A program made the position numbers and the translations under genes. Below the pieces are notes generated by a model. That model did no database searches. It was not told where the DNA came from and was given only the letters and a program-made list of their open reading frames with translations. Shown piece by piece: positions 15,801-24,249 of a DNA stretch of 34,939 nucleotides. The DNA comes from Paenibacillus sp. (GTDB lineage: Bacteria > Bacillota > Bacilli > Paenibacillales > YIM-B00363): assembly GCF_031177825.1 (NCBI RefSeq), contig NZ_JAPSKE010000042.1, positions 1 through 34,939 of the forward strand, read 5' to 3'. Position 1 is the stretch's first letter. The number at the start of each line of letters is the position of its first letter.

Positions 15801-16733
15801 ATGTTTACACATATAACGGTGCTTAAAGAAGAGGCGGTCGACGCGCTTGCGGTGAAGCCGGACGGCGTCTACGTCGACTGTACGCTCGGCGGAGCCGGGC
15901 ACAGCGCGATGATCGCCTCCCGCTTAAGCGGCGCCGGACGTCTGATCGCCTTCGATCAAGACGACGCGGCGCTCGCTCACGCCGGCGAGGTCTTAGCGAA
16001 GTACGGGGACCGCGTGACGTTCGTTCGGTCCAACTTCCGAAGATTGAAGGAGAAGCTGGCGGAGCTCGGAATCGAGAAGGTCGACGGCGTGTTGTTCGAT
16101 CTCGGCGTGTCGTCGCCGCAGCTGGACGAAGCCGACCGAGGCTTCAGCTACCACCATGACGCGGACCTCGACATGCGGATGGACCGCAGCGGCGGCATTA
16201 GCGCCTACGACGTCGTGAACGATTGGTCGGAGGCGGAGCTCGCCCGCATCTTGTTCCAGTACGGCGAGGAGAAATTTTCGCGGCGCATCGCTCGCGAGAT
16301 CGTCGCCGCGCGAGCGAATGCGCCGATCCGCACGACCGGGGAGCTGACCGAGCTGGTGAAGGCCGGCATACCCGCCGCCGCAAGACGGACGGGGGGGCAT
16401 CCCGCGAAGCGATCGTTCCAAGCGATCCGCATCGCCGTCAACGACGAGCTCGGAGCGTTCGAAGAGGCGCTTGAGCAAGCGATCGACGTCGCCGCGCCGG
16501 GCGGACGCATCGCCGTCATTACGTTTCACTCGCTGGAAGACCGCATCTGCAAGACGGCGTTCGCGGCGAAGCTCGGCAAGTGCATCTGCCCGCCGGATCT
16601 TCCGATGTGCGGCTGCGGCGCGAAAGGCGTGCTGAAGCTCGTCTCCCGCAAGCCCGTGGAGCCGTCGGCGGAAGAGCTGGAGCGCAATCCGAGAGCGCGT
16701 TCCGCGAAGCTGAGAGTCGCGGAGAAGCTGTAG
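15801..16733 (+). CDS. rsmH: 16S rRNA m4C1402 N4-methyltransferase
   Basis: A 310-residue SAM-dependent enzyme (MraW) that N4-methylates C1402 of 16S rRNA. Motifs: DCTLGGAGHS (SAM-binding, residues 31-40), FDQDDAAL, GVLFDLGVSSPQLDEADRGFS, LDMRMD, ITFHSLEDR and the C-terminal RNPRARSAKLRVAEK, all standard for RsmH. The reading frame is open upstream across mraZ, but ATG 15801 has AAAAGGGGT 8 nt upstream and gives the family N-terminus MFTHITVLKEEAVD. It keeps its conserved place after mraZ. Confidence 0.96.
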   Translation: MFTHITVLKEEAVDALAVKPDGVYVDCTLGGAGHSAMIASRLSGAGRLIAFDQDDAALAHAGEVLAKYGDRVTFVRSNFRRLKEKLAELGIEKVDGVLFDLGVSSPQLDEADRGFSYHHDADLDMRMDRSGGISAYDVVNDWSEAELARILFQYGEEKFSRRIAREIVAARANAPIRTTGELTELVKAGIPAAARRTGGHPAKRSFQAIRIAVNDELGAFEEALEQAIDVAAPGGRIAVITFHSLEDRICKTAFAAKLGKCICPPDLPMCGCGAKGVLKLVSRKPVEPSAEELERNPRARSAKLRVAEKL

Positions 16734-16821
16734 AAGCCGAATCCTTTTCTGGAAAATAGTACATCTACCGAAAATCGGGACGCGCCGGCGTCGACCGATT
16801 ATACTAAGGGGGATTTATATT

Positions 16822-17232
16822 ATGTCCGCATACATACACGGCAGCTTGGCGCTCGACGAGCGCCGGTCGCAGTCCGCCGATCCGGGGAACAAACGCAAGC
16901 CCGACGCCAAGAAGGAGCCGCGCGCCAAGACGATTTCCGGCGCGGAGAAGCTCGCCTGGATCGGGCTGGTGTTCTTCGTGTGCGGCGTCGCCGGAATCTA
17001 TCAATTCCGCGAGGCGTCGAAATACGAGATGAACGCAGAGATCGTGAAGATGGAAAGAGAGATTCGCGCGTTGGAAGACGAGAGCGCCAAGCTGAAGAAC
17101 GAGGTCGCTCGACTCGGGAGCCCGGAACGCTTGATCGAGATGGGCATCCAGCTTGGACTTGCGGAACAAGGCAGCGTGCCGGCGGCCCAAGCGACGAACG
17201 GAACGGCTGTCGCGCTCGGCGCGGCGGAATAA
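16822..17232 (+). CDS. ftsL: cell division protein FtsL
   Basis: A 136-residue bitopic protein: a basic cytoplasmic N-terminus (to about residue 44), one membrane helix (LAWIGLVFFVCGVAGIYQF, about 45-63), then an extracellular coiled coil (KYEMNAEIVKMEREIRALEDESAKLKNEVARL) and a short Ala-rich tail. Sequence is poorly conserved in this family; the call rests on topology, coiled coil, size and position between rsmH and the PBP2B gene. FtsL works with DivIC and DivIB in the septal complex that activates PBP2B and FtsW. ATG 16822 has AAGGGGGA 9 nt upstream. Confidence 0.88.
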   Translation: MSAYIHGSLALDERRSQSADPGNKRKPDAKKEPRAKTISGAEKLAWIGLVFFVCGVAGIYQFREASKYEMNAEIVKMEREIRALEDESAKLKNEVARLGSPERLIEMGIQLGLAEQGSVPAAQATNGTAVALGAAE

Positions 17233-17260
17233 CGGTCATTCGATAAGGTGGGATATACAC

Positions 17261-19585
17261 ATGCCGCAGAAAATTAGAGTGCGTTCGCTCCTGCTCGGGG
17301 CAGCGTTCACTCTTCTTTTTATTTTGCTGATCGGTCGACTCTATTGGCTGCAAGTCGTAGAAGCGTCTTGGCTGACGGCTAAGGCGGAGGCGATGTGGGA
17401 GACGGGAGACACGCTCCCCGCGAAGCGCGGCACGATCTACGACCGTAACTTGGAAGTGCTTGCGGGCGACGCCAAGGGCTATAACGTGGTGTTGAACCCG
17501 AAGCTCATCGGCGAACTGGGACTGGAACGCGAGGTGGCCGAAGGGCTGTCGCAAGTGCTCGGCGTCAGCGAACCGTTCCTGCTCGAGCAAGCGACGAATC
17601 GGGATGCGAGCGGCAATCTGCGCATCTATCGGCAGATCGGCAACGAAGGCCGCAAGCTGAACGAGGAGAAGGCGCAAGCCGTTCGCGACTGGAAGGCGGC
17701 GTTCGTCGAGAAGCACGGCATCAAAGGGAACAACTGGCAAGGCGTCATCCTCGAGGAAGATCAGGCGCGATTTTATCCTAAGGGCTCCTTAGGCGCGCAC
17801 GTGATCGGATTCGTCAACAAAAACGGGGATCCCGGCTCGGGGCTCGAGCTTGCGATGGACGAGCTGCTGCGCGGCACGCCGGGATCGATCGCGTACGAGA
17901 AAGACCGCCTCGGCCGGAAGCTTCCGGATTCGAAGCCGGAGCTGATTCAACCGGTGGACGGTCAGAGCCTCGTGCTGACGATCGATCAGACGATCCAGCA
18001 TTATACCGAGACGGCGCTGAAGAAGAGCTTCGATCAATACAAACCGAAGAACATAACGGCCATCGCCGTCGACCCGCGGACGATGGAGGTGCTCGCGCTG
18101 GCGAACTTCCCGACGTTCGATCCGAACGAATATTGGAAATTCGACCCGGATAAGGATTTTAAGAACATGGCGATTCAGTCGCGGTACGAGCCGGGTTCGA
18201 CGTTCAAGCTCGTGACGTTGACGGCGGCGGTCGATCAAGGCGTGTTCGATCCGAACGCTACCTACAAATCCGGCTCGATCCGAGTGCCGGGGCGAACGCT
18301 GAACGACCACCGCCGCGGCGGGTGGGGCGACATCACGTATTTGGAAGGGCTGCTGCGCTCGAGTAACGTCGCCTTCGTCAAGCTCGGATACGAGACGCTC
18401 GGCGAGAAGCTGCTTCGCGATTATATCGAGAAATTCGGATTTTCGCGCAAGACGGGCATCGACTTGCCGGGGGAAGTCGGAGGGTTGATCGATTTCAAAT
18501 ATCCGGCGGAAATCGCGACGACGACGTACGGGCAAGGCGGCGCCATCGTGACGCCGATCCAGCAATTGGCCGCGTACGCGGCGATCGCCAACGGCGGCAA
18601 GCTGATGCAGCCGCACGTCGTCAAGAAAGTCGTCGACTCCTCGACAGGCGAAATTCTCTCCGAGACGAAGCCGAAGCAAATCGGCCAAGTCGTCTCGGAG
18701 GACGTGGCCAGGCAAGTGACGGAATATTTGAAGCAGGTCGTCTCGGACGACCGCGGCACCGGTCGCCGCGCGCGGATCGAAGGGTACGAGGTCGCGGGCA
18801 AGACGGGAACGGCGAACATCGTCGTGAACGGCGCCTACTCGACGGACACGTGGGTCGTGTCGTTCATCGGCTACGCGCCCGCCGACGATCCGCGCATCGC
18901 GGTGGCGATCATCGCGGACCAACCGGATCTCGGCGGCGACTCGAACCGCGCCGGCGAAGTGACGGGGGTCGTCTTTAAGGAGATCGTCTCGCAAAGTCTC
19001 CGCTACATGGGCGTGAAGCCGGATACGGAGCTGCCGTCGGCGCTCGCCGCGTCGGGCGAAGACACGCTCTCCGCGGTGCCGGATTTGATCGGCCTCGCGC
19101 CGAATGCGGCCGTGAACGAGCTTGACGCGCGCGGCTTCGGCGCGCGGCTCGTCGGCGACGGCGCGAAGGTCGTCGGGCAGTACCCCGCGGCGGGCGAGAA
19201 GGTGGCGGGTTCGACGCAAATCTTCTTGCTGACGGTCCCGCAGGAAGAAGCGCCCGTCCCGGACGTCGTCGGCGCGAGCTTGCGCGACGTCGTGCAGCTG
19301 TGCGCGCTGCTGGGCCTGAAGTGCGAAGCGCAAGGCGAAGGCTACGTGGTGCAGCAGGAGCTGGCGGAAGAAGGCGGCGCCGCGACGCTGCGCGTGAAGC
19401 TGGAGCCGTTCGGCAAAGCGGCGAGCGGCGGCGCGGCGGATGACGGCACGAGCGAGGCGTCGGACGACGGCGCCGGCGGGGACGACGAAGCCGATGCCGG
19501 CGCCGATGCCCCGGATGCGAACGCCGACGAAGAAGCGCCGCCGGAGGACGGCGGCGAAGCGGAAGGCGAAGGCGCCCCCGCGTAA
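17261..19585 (+). CDS. pbpB: division-specific penicillin-binding protein 2B (class B transpeptidase)
   Basis: A 774-residue class B PBP that cross-links septal peptidoglycan. One membrane anchor (about residues 9-30), PBP dimerisation domain (LPAKRGTIYDRN from residue 52), transpeptidase domain with STFK (Ser313, Lys316), SSN (367-369) and KTG (514-516), then two PASTA repeats (about 604-659 and 664-714). Residues about 717-774 are a disordered acidic tail of Asp/Glu/Ala/Gly. ATG 17261 follows AAGGTGGG. Long upstream open frame is rejected. It lies 28 nt after ftsL, as in Bacillus. The second PASTA repeat holds two cysteines (about 681 and 688). Confidence 0.94.
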   Translation: MPQKIRVRSLLLGAAFTLLFILLIGRLYWLQVVEASWLTAKAEAMWETGDTLPAKRGTIYDRNLEVLAGDAKGYNVVLNPKLIGELGLEREVAEGLSQVLGVSEPFLLEQATNRDASGNLRIYRQIGNEGRKLNEEKAQAVRDWKAAFVEKHGIKGNNWQGVILEEDQARFYPKGSLGAHVIGFVNKNGDPGSGLELAMDELLRGTPGSIAYEKDRLGRKLPDSKPELIQPVDGQSLVLTIDQTIQHYTETALKKSFDQYKPKNITAIAVDPRTMEVLALANFPTFDPNEYWKFDPDKDFKNMAIQSRYEPGSTFKLVTLTAAVDQGVFDPNATYKSGSIRVPGRTLNDHRRGGWGDITYLEGLLRSSNVAFVKLGYETLGEKLLRDYIEKFGFSRKTGIDLPGEVGGLIDFKYPAEIATTTYGQGGAIVTPIQQLAAYAAIANGGKLMQPHVVKKVVDSSTGEILSETKPKQIGQVVSEDVARQVTEYLKQVVSDDRGTGRRARIEGYEVAGKTGTANIVVNGAYSTDTWVVSFIGYAPADDPRIAVAIIADQPDLGGDSNRAGEVTGVVFKEIVSQSLRYMGVKPDTELPSALAASGEDTLSAVPDLIGLAPNAAVNELDARGFGARLVGDGAKVVGQYPAAGEKVAGSTQIFLLTVPQEEAPVPDVVGASLRDVVQLCALLGLKCEAQGEGYVVQQELAEEGGAATLRVKLEPFGKAASGGAADDGTSEASDDGAGGDDEADAGADAPDANADEEAPPEDGGEAEGEGAPA

Positions 19586-19613
19586 TGGGCTTGTTCTACC
19601 CCCCGTTCGACTT

Positions 19614-19641
19614 GAATAGTCTAAATCTAGGAACATGTAGA
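19614..19641 (+). promoter_or_regulatory. weak sigma-E-like promoter for spoVD
   Basis: GAATAGT (19614-19620) matches the sigma-E -35 KMATATT at six of seven positions. After 13 nt comes CATGTAGA (19634-19641), which shares CAT and A with CATACAHT. The -10 is poor. B. subtilis spoVD is sigma-E dependent, which is why I list it. Confidence 0.3.
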
Positions 19642-19671
19642 CGGGCTTTTCGAGTGAAGGGGAGGGTGGAC

Positions 19672-21615
19672 ATGCGCGTTTCGAACGTCACGCTGCGCCG
19701 CAGACTGTACTTGGTGCTGCTGCTCGGATCGGTGCTGTTCCTTGCGTTGATCGCGAGGCTGGCTTGGGTGCAGCTGGTGATGGGGCCGGATTTGACGGAG
19801 CTGGCGGAGGAATCCTGGCGGCGGGAGGTGCCGTTCTCCGCGAAACGGGGCGAGATCTGGGATCGGAACGGAGAACGCCTCGCTTATAACGTGAGCACGC
19901 CGACGATCATGGCCGTTCCCGCGCAAATCAAGGAGAAGGAAGCGACGGCGAAGGCGCTGGCGCCCGTGCTCGGCATGACCGAAAACAAGGTGCTGGAGAC
20001 GATCGGCAAGCGCGAGTCGATCGTTCGGCTCCAGCCGGGCGGCCGAAAAATTACGCAGGACAAAGCCCAGCAGGTTCGCGATCTCGCGCTGCCGGGCATC
20101 TTCGTGGCCGAGGACAATAAGCGCTATTATCCGTTCGACGGACTGGCCGCGCACGTGCTCGGCTTCACGGGCATCGACAATCAAGGACTGACGGGCGTCG
20201 AAGCCCGATACGACGAGCTGCTCAAGGGGATCGGCGGCAGCGTGGCGTATTTGTCCAACGCGAGAGGCGAGGAGATGCCGGGTTCTTCGGAGGAGTACGT
20301 TCCGCCGAAGGACGGGCTCAATTTACAGCTGACGATCGACAAGCAAATCCAGACGATCATGGAGCGCGAGCTCGATCAAGCGATGGTGAAATATCAACCG
20401 AAGCATATAATCTCGATCGCCGTCGACCCGAACACGGGCGAGGTGCTGGCGATGGCGAGCCGCCCGGGCTACGAGCCGGGGCAATACCAACAGTACGATT
20501 CCGCCGTGTACAATCGGAACCTGCCGATTTGGATGACGTACGAGCCCGGCTCGACGTTCAAGATCGTGACGCTGGCGGCGGCGCTCGAGGAGGGCAAGGT
20601 CAGCTTCGCCGAGAGCTTCCACGACAAGGGCGCCATCGAAGTCGGCGGCGCGCGGCTGCGCTGTTGGAAGCCGGGCGGGCACGGGGCGGAGACGTTCCTC
20701 GAGGTCGTGGAAAATTCCTGCAACCCGGGCTTCGTCGTCATGGGACAACGGCTCGGCGCGGAAACGTTGTTCGACTACATCAAGAAGTTCGGCTTCGGCT
20801 CTAAGACGGGCATCGATCTCGGCGGCGAAGAGAACGGCATTATGTTTAAACCGGAGCGAATCGGTCCGGTGGAGCTGGCGACGACCGCGTTCGGCCAAGG
20901 GGTATCGGTGACGCCGATCCAGCAGGTCATGGCGGTGTCGGCGGCGATCAACGGCGGCAAGCTGTATAAGCCGCATGTCGGCAAGGCTTGGGTCGACCCG
21001 GTAACGGGCGACGTCGTCGACGAAATCGAGCCGACGCTCGTGCGCGACGACATCATCTCCGAGGCGACGTCGAAGCTGGTGCGCGAGGCGCTCGAGAGCG
21101 TCGTGGCGAAGGGGACCGGCCGGAACGCCTTCATCGAAGGCTACCGCGTCGGCGGTAAAACCGGAACGGCGCAGAAGGTCGTGAACGGCCGATATTCGCC
21201 GACGGAGCACATCGTCTCGTTCATCGGCTTCGCGCCGGCGGACGATCCGCAGATCGTCATCTATACGGCGGTCGACAATCCGAAGGGGCTGCAATTCGGC
21301 GGTCTGATCGCGGCGCCGATCGTTCAGAATATTATGGAAGACAGTCTCCGTTACATGGGCGTGCCGCCTCGGAAGGATCAAGTCGAACCGGAATATCGAT
21401 ACGGCTTGGACGTGATGATGGCCGAAGTGCCGGATCTCGTCGGTCGAACGACGACCGAAATTTACCAGAGCCTTAATATGAACTTTACGCTCGCGAAATA
21501 CGGCGCCGGCAATACGGTCGTCATGCAGGAGCCGAAGGCGGGAACGAAGGTGCCGGTCGGCTCGACGATCCAGATTTATTTATCCGATCAGGCGCCGCCG
21601 CCGCCCGCGGACTGA
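19672..21615 (+). CDS. spoVD: sporulation-specific penicillin-binding protein SpoVD
   Basis: A 647-residue class B PBP for spore cortex synthesis (B. subtilis SpoVD is 646). Membrane anchor about residues 10-30, dimerisation domain from KRGEIWDRNGE (58-68), STFK with Ser294/Lys297, SCN at 349-351, KTG at 496-498, and one C-terminal PASTA repeat (about 584-638). Cys331 and Cys350 correspond to the B. subtilis Cys332/Cys351 pair, whose disulfide is reduced by StoA. ATG 19672 follows GGGGAGGGTGG; the open frame reaches back to 19585 but without a ribosome site. It is expected to act with the SEDS protein SpoVE encoded downstream. Confidence 0.95.
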   Translation: MRVSNVTLRRRLYLVLLLGSVLFLALIARLAWVQLVMGPDLTELAEESWRREVPFSAKRGEIWDRNGERLAYNVSTPTIMAVPAQIKEKEATAKALAPVLGMTENKVLETIGKRESIVRLQPGGRKITQDKAQQVRDLALPGIFVAEDNKRYYPFDGLAAHVLGFTGIDNQGLTGVEARYDELLKGIGGSVAYLSNARGEEMPGSSEEYVPPKDGLNLQLTIDKQIQTIMERELDQAMVKYQPKHIISIAVDPNTGEVLAMASRPGYEPGQYQQYDSAVYNRNLPIWMTYEPGSTFKIVTLAAALEEGKVSFAESFHDKGAIEVGGARLRCWKPGGHGAETFLEVVENSCNPGFVVMGQRLGAETLFDYIKKFGFGSKTGIDLGGEENGIMFKPERIGPVELATTAFGQGVSVTPIQQVMAVSAAINGGKLYKPHVGKAWVDPVTGDVVDEIEPTLVRDDIISEATSKLVREALESVVAKGTGRNAFIEGYRVGGKTGTAQKVVNGRYSPTEHIVSFIGFAPADDPQIVIYTAVDNPKGLQFGGLIAAPIVQNIMEDSLRYMGVPPRKDQVEPEYRYGLDVMMAEVPDLVGRTTTEIYQSLNMNFTLAKYGAGNTVVMQEPKAGTKVPVGSTIQIYLSDQAPPPPAD

Positions 21616-21646
21616 CGCCGAGGGGTTCTTTTTCCGGCTACGCACG

Positions 21647-21673
21647 TTGCAATCGCCAAATCTTGTCTATAAT
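21647..21673 (+). promoter_or_regulatory. candidate sigma-A promoter upstream of murE
   Basis: A perfect TATAAT (21668-21673) with TTGCAA (21647-21652) at a short 15-nt spacing, 34 nt before murE. It would let murE and the genes beyond be transcribed independently of the sporulation gene spoVD. Confidence 0.5.
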
Positions 21674-21706
21674 AATGATCAACCTTTCTGATCGGAGGGG
21701 AATCCC

Positions 21707-23197
21707 ATGCTGCTGCAAGAGCTTGCCTCGTTGTTTTTAAAGAAGAAGCTTCGCGGAGACGAAGCCGTACCCGTAACCGGCCTCGCGGTCGATTCGCGGC
21801 GGGTGACCGCCGGCGACTTGTTTATATGCATCTCGGGCTTTACGCAAGACGGCCACGACTACGCGGCGGCGGCCGTCGAGAGCGGCGCCGCGGCGCTCGT
21901 CGTCGAGCGGGAGCTGCCGCTCCCCGTGCCGCAGCTGATCGTGTCGAACGCGCGATACGCCTCCGCGGTGATCGCTCGCCACTTCTACGGCGACCCCAGC
22001 AAGCAGGTGCGCGCGATCGGCGTCACCGGCACGAACGGCAAGACGACGACGACGTCGTTGATCGAAGCGATCCTGTCGGCGGCAGGCCGGGAGACCGGAC
22101 TGATGGGGACGATTCGCGTGAAGATCGGCGGTCGGACCGAGACGGCGGAGCGCACGACGGCCGACGCCGTCTCGCTGCAGCGGACGCTTCGCCGCATGGC
22201 CGACGCCGGCGCGTCGTACTGCGTGATGGAAGTGTCGAGCCACGCGCTCGATCAAGGGCGGACGATCGGGATCGACTTCCGGACGGCCGTCTTTACGAAT
22301 TTGACGCAGGATCATCTCGATTATCACGGCACGATGGAGCGATATGCGGACGCGAAGGGGCTGTTCTTCTCCCGACTCGGCAACGCGTCGGAGCCCGGGG
22401 AAGCGGCGCGCAAATACGCGGTGCTGAACGCGGACGACCCGGCGCACGAGCGCTTCAAGGCGATGACGGCGGCGGAGACGATCCTGTACGGGATCGACGC
22501 GCCGGCGGACGTGCGCGCGAGCGACATCCGCCTGACGGCGCGGGGCACCGCGATGAAGGTGTCTACGTTCGCGGGAGACGTCGAGCTCAGCGTCAACATG
22601 CTGGGCAAATTCAACGTGTATAACATTTTGGGCGCGATCGCCGCAACATTGGCCGAGGGCGTGCCGTTACCTGTAATTAAAGAGGCGTTGGAGCGGCTGC
22701 CGGGCGTGGAAGGCCGCGTCGAGCCGGTCGACGCGGGCCAGCCGTTCACCGTGCTCGTCGATTACGCGCACACGCCGGACGGCCTGTTGAACGTGCTCGA
22801 CACGGTGAACGAGTTCGCTAAAGGCCGTGTCATCACCGTATTCGGCTGCGGCGGCGACCGGGACCGGAAGAAGCGTCCGATCATGGGGGCCATCTCCGCC
22901 GAGCGGAGCGACTACACGATTCTGACGTCCGACAATCCGCGATCGGAGCGGCCGGAAGCGATTCTGGCGGAGATCGAAGCCGGCGTGCTCGAAGCCGGCG
23001 CCGAAGCCGCGAAGTACGAGATCATCGAGGACCGGCGCCGCGCGATCCAAAAAGCGGTTGAAATGGCCGAGCCCGACGATGTAGTATTGATTGCGGGCAA
23101 GGGACATGAGACGTATCAAATCATCGGCGGCGTCACGCTGCCGTTCGACGATCGCGTCGTCGCGAAGGACGCGATCCTCGGGAGGGCGAAGGCATGA
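21707..23197 (+). CDS. murE: UDP-MurNAc-L-Ala-D-Glu:meso-DAP ligase
   Basis: A 496-residue cytoplasmic Mur ligase that adds the third stem-peptide residue. ATP site GTNGKTTT (108-115), substrate lysine region TNLTQDHLDYHG, and DNPR at 409-412, the motif that selects meso-diaminopimelate over lysine; so the peptidoglycan is DAP-type. ATG 21707 follows CGGAGGGG at 7 nt. The last codons contain GGGAGGG (23180-23186) and the stop overlaps a downstream ATG (ATGA at 23194), a strong translation start that leads only into a 32-codon ORF. Confidence 0.96.
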   Translation: MLLQELASLFLKKKLRGDEAVPVTGLAVDSRRVTAGDLFICISGFTQDGHDYAAAAVESGAAALVVERELPLPVPQLIVSNARYASAVIARHFYGDPSKQVRAIGVTGTNGKTTTTSLIEAILSAAGRETGLMGTIRVKIGGRTETAERTTADAVSLQRTLRRMADAGASYCVMEVSSHALDQGRTIGIDFRTAVFTNLTQDHLDYHGTMERYADAKGLFFSRLGNASEPGEAARKYAVLNADDPAHERFKAMTAAETILYGIDAPADVRASDIRLTARGTAMKVSTFAGDVELSVNMLGKFNVYNILGAIAATLAEGVPLPVIKEALERLPGVEGRVEPVDAGQPFTVLVDYAHTPDGLLNVLDTVNEFAKGRVITVFGCGGDRDRKKRPIMGAISAERSDYTILTSDNPRSERPEAILAEIEAGVLEAGAEAAKYEIIEDRRRAIQKAVEMAEPDDVVLIAGKGHETYQIIGGVTLPFDDRVVAKDAILGRAKA

Positions 23198-23292
23198 CGC
23201 GGAAGGCTTTAAGACACAAAGATGAACGATCTTACGAACACTATATGACGCGTGCGAAGGGCACCGTAGAAGGGGGACGGCAGTGGAACTGA
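23194..23292 (+). other. 32-codon ORF between murE and mraY, possible murF remnant
   Basis: The ORF starts at an ATG overlapping the murE stop, 7 nt after a strong GGGAGGG, and ends 10 nt inside mraY. Its product starts MTRKALRHKDERSYEHY and resembles nothing I know. In many relatives murF begins at this spot and MurF N-termini often read M-x-(R/K)-x-L, so it may be the start of a deleted murF. It could also be a short coupling ORF that carries ribosomes from murE to mraY. It may be translated; function is not claimed. Confidence 0.4.
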
Positions 23293-24245
23293 ATCCGATA
23301 TTGATTACGACGGGCGTTTCCTTCGCGCTGGCCGTCATTCTCGGACCGCTTTGCATTCCGATACTAAGAAGGTTAAAGTTCGGGCAGCAAATTCGCGAAG
23401 AAGGTCCGCAAGGGCATCAGAAGAAGGCCGGCACGCCGACGATGGGCGGCATCATTATCTTGATCGCGCTCACGCTGGCGTTCCTCCGGTTTTCCGACCG
23501 ATCGCTTGAGGTGTATATTTTGCTGGTCGCGTGTCTCGGGTTCGGGCTCGTCGGCTTCCTGGACGATTACATCAAGATCGCCTTCAAGCGATCGCTCGGC
23601 CTCACCGCGAAGCAGAAGCTTCTCGGTCAGCTGTTTTTCTCCATCGTCGTATGCGCGATGCTGTACATGGACGGCCACAATACGGATCTCGGCATTCCGG
23701 GCACCGATTTCGTCCTTCCGCTCGGTTTCCTGTATTATCCTTTCCTCGTTTTGTTAATGCTTGGAATGAGCAACGCGGTCAACTTCACCGACGGGCTCGA
23801 CGGCTTGCTGTCGGGAACGAGCGCCATCGCGTTCGGCGCGCTCGCCGTGATCGCGATGATGCGGACGGAGCCCGAAGCGGCGTTCTTCTCGGCGGCGATG
23901 ATCGGCGCGGTGCTCGGCTTCCTCGTATTTAACGCGCACCCGGCCAAGGTGTTCATGGGCGACACCGGCAGCCTCGGCATCGGCGGCGGCATCGTCGCCG
24001 TCGCGGCGCTGACGAAGACGGAGCTTCTGCTCCTGCTCGTCGGCGGCGTCTTCGTCGTCGAGGTGCTGTCCGTCATCATCCAGGTCGTGTCCTTCAAAAC
24101 CCGAGGAAAGCGCGTGTTCAAGATGAGCCCGATCCACCACCACTTCGAGCTCGTCGGTTGGTCCGAGTGGCGCGTCGTCATCACGTTTTGGCTGACGGGA
24201 CTCGCGCTGGCGGGGCTCGGAATCTATATCAACGAGGGGTTGTAG
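23283..24245 (+). CDS. mraY: phospho-MurNAc-pentapeptide transferase
   Basis: A 320-residue membrane enzyme with about ten helices that moves phospho-MurNAc-pentapeptide to undecaprenyl phosphate, giving lipid I. Motifs: KKAGTPTMGG (near 47-56), GFLDDYIK with the catalytic-site Asp pair, GMSNAVNFTDGLDGL, VFMGDTGSLGIGG and MSPIHHHFEL. The start is GTG 23283, 5-6 nt after AAGGGGGA (23270-23277). It overlaps the small ORF and follows murE directly, without murF between. Confidence 0.95.
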   Translation: MELNPILITTGVSFALAVILGPLCIPILRRLKFGQQIREEGPQGHQKKAGTPTMGGIIILIALTLAFLRFSDRSLEVYILLVACLGFGLVGFLDDYIKIAFKRSLGLTAKQKLLGQLFFSIVVCAMLYMDGHNTDLGIPGTDFVLPLGFLYYPFLVLLMLGMSNAVNFTDGLDGLLSGTSAIAFGALAVIAMMRTEPEAAFFSAAMIGAVLGFLVFNAHPAKVFMGDTGSLGIGGGIVAVAALTKTELLLLLVGGVFVVEVLSVIIQVVSFKTRGKRVFKMSPIHHHFELVGWSEWRVVITFWLTGLALAGLGIYINEGL

Positions 24246-24249
24246 ACGT

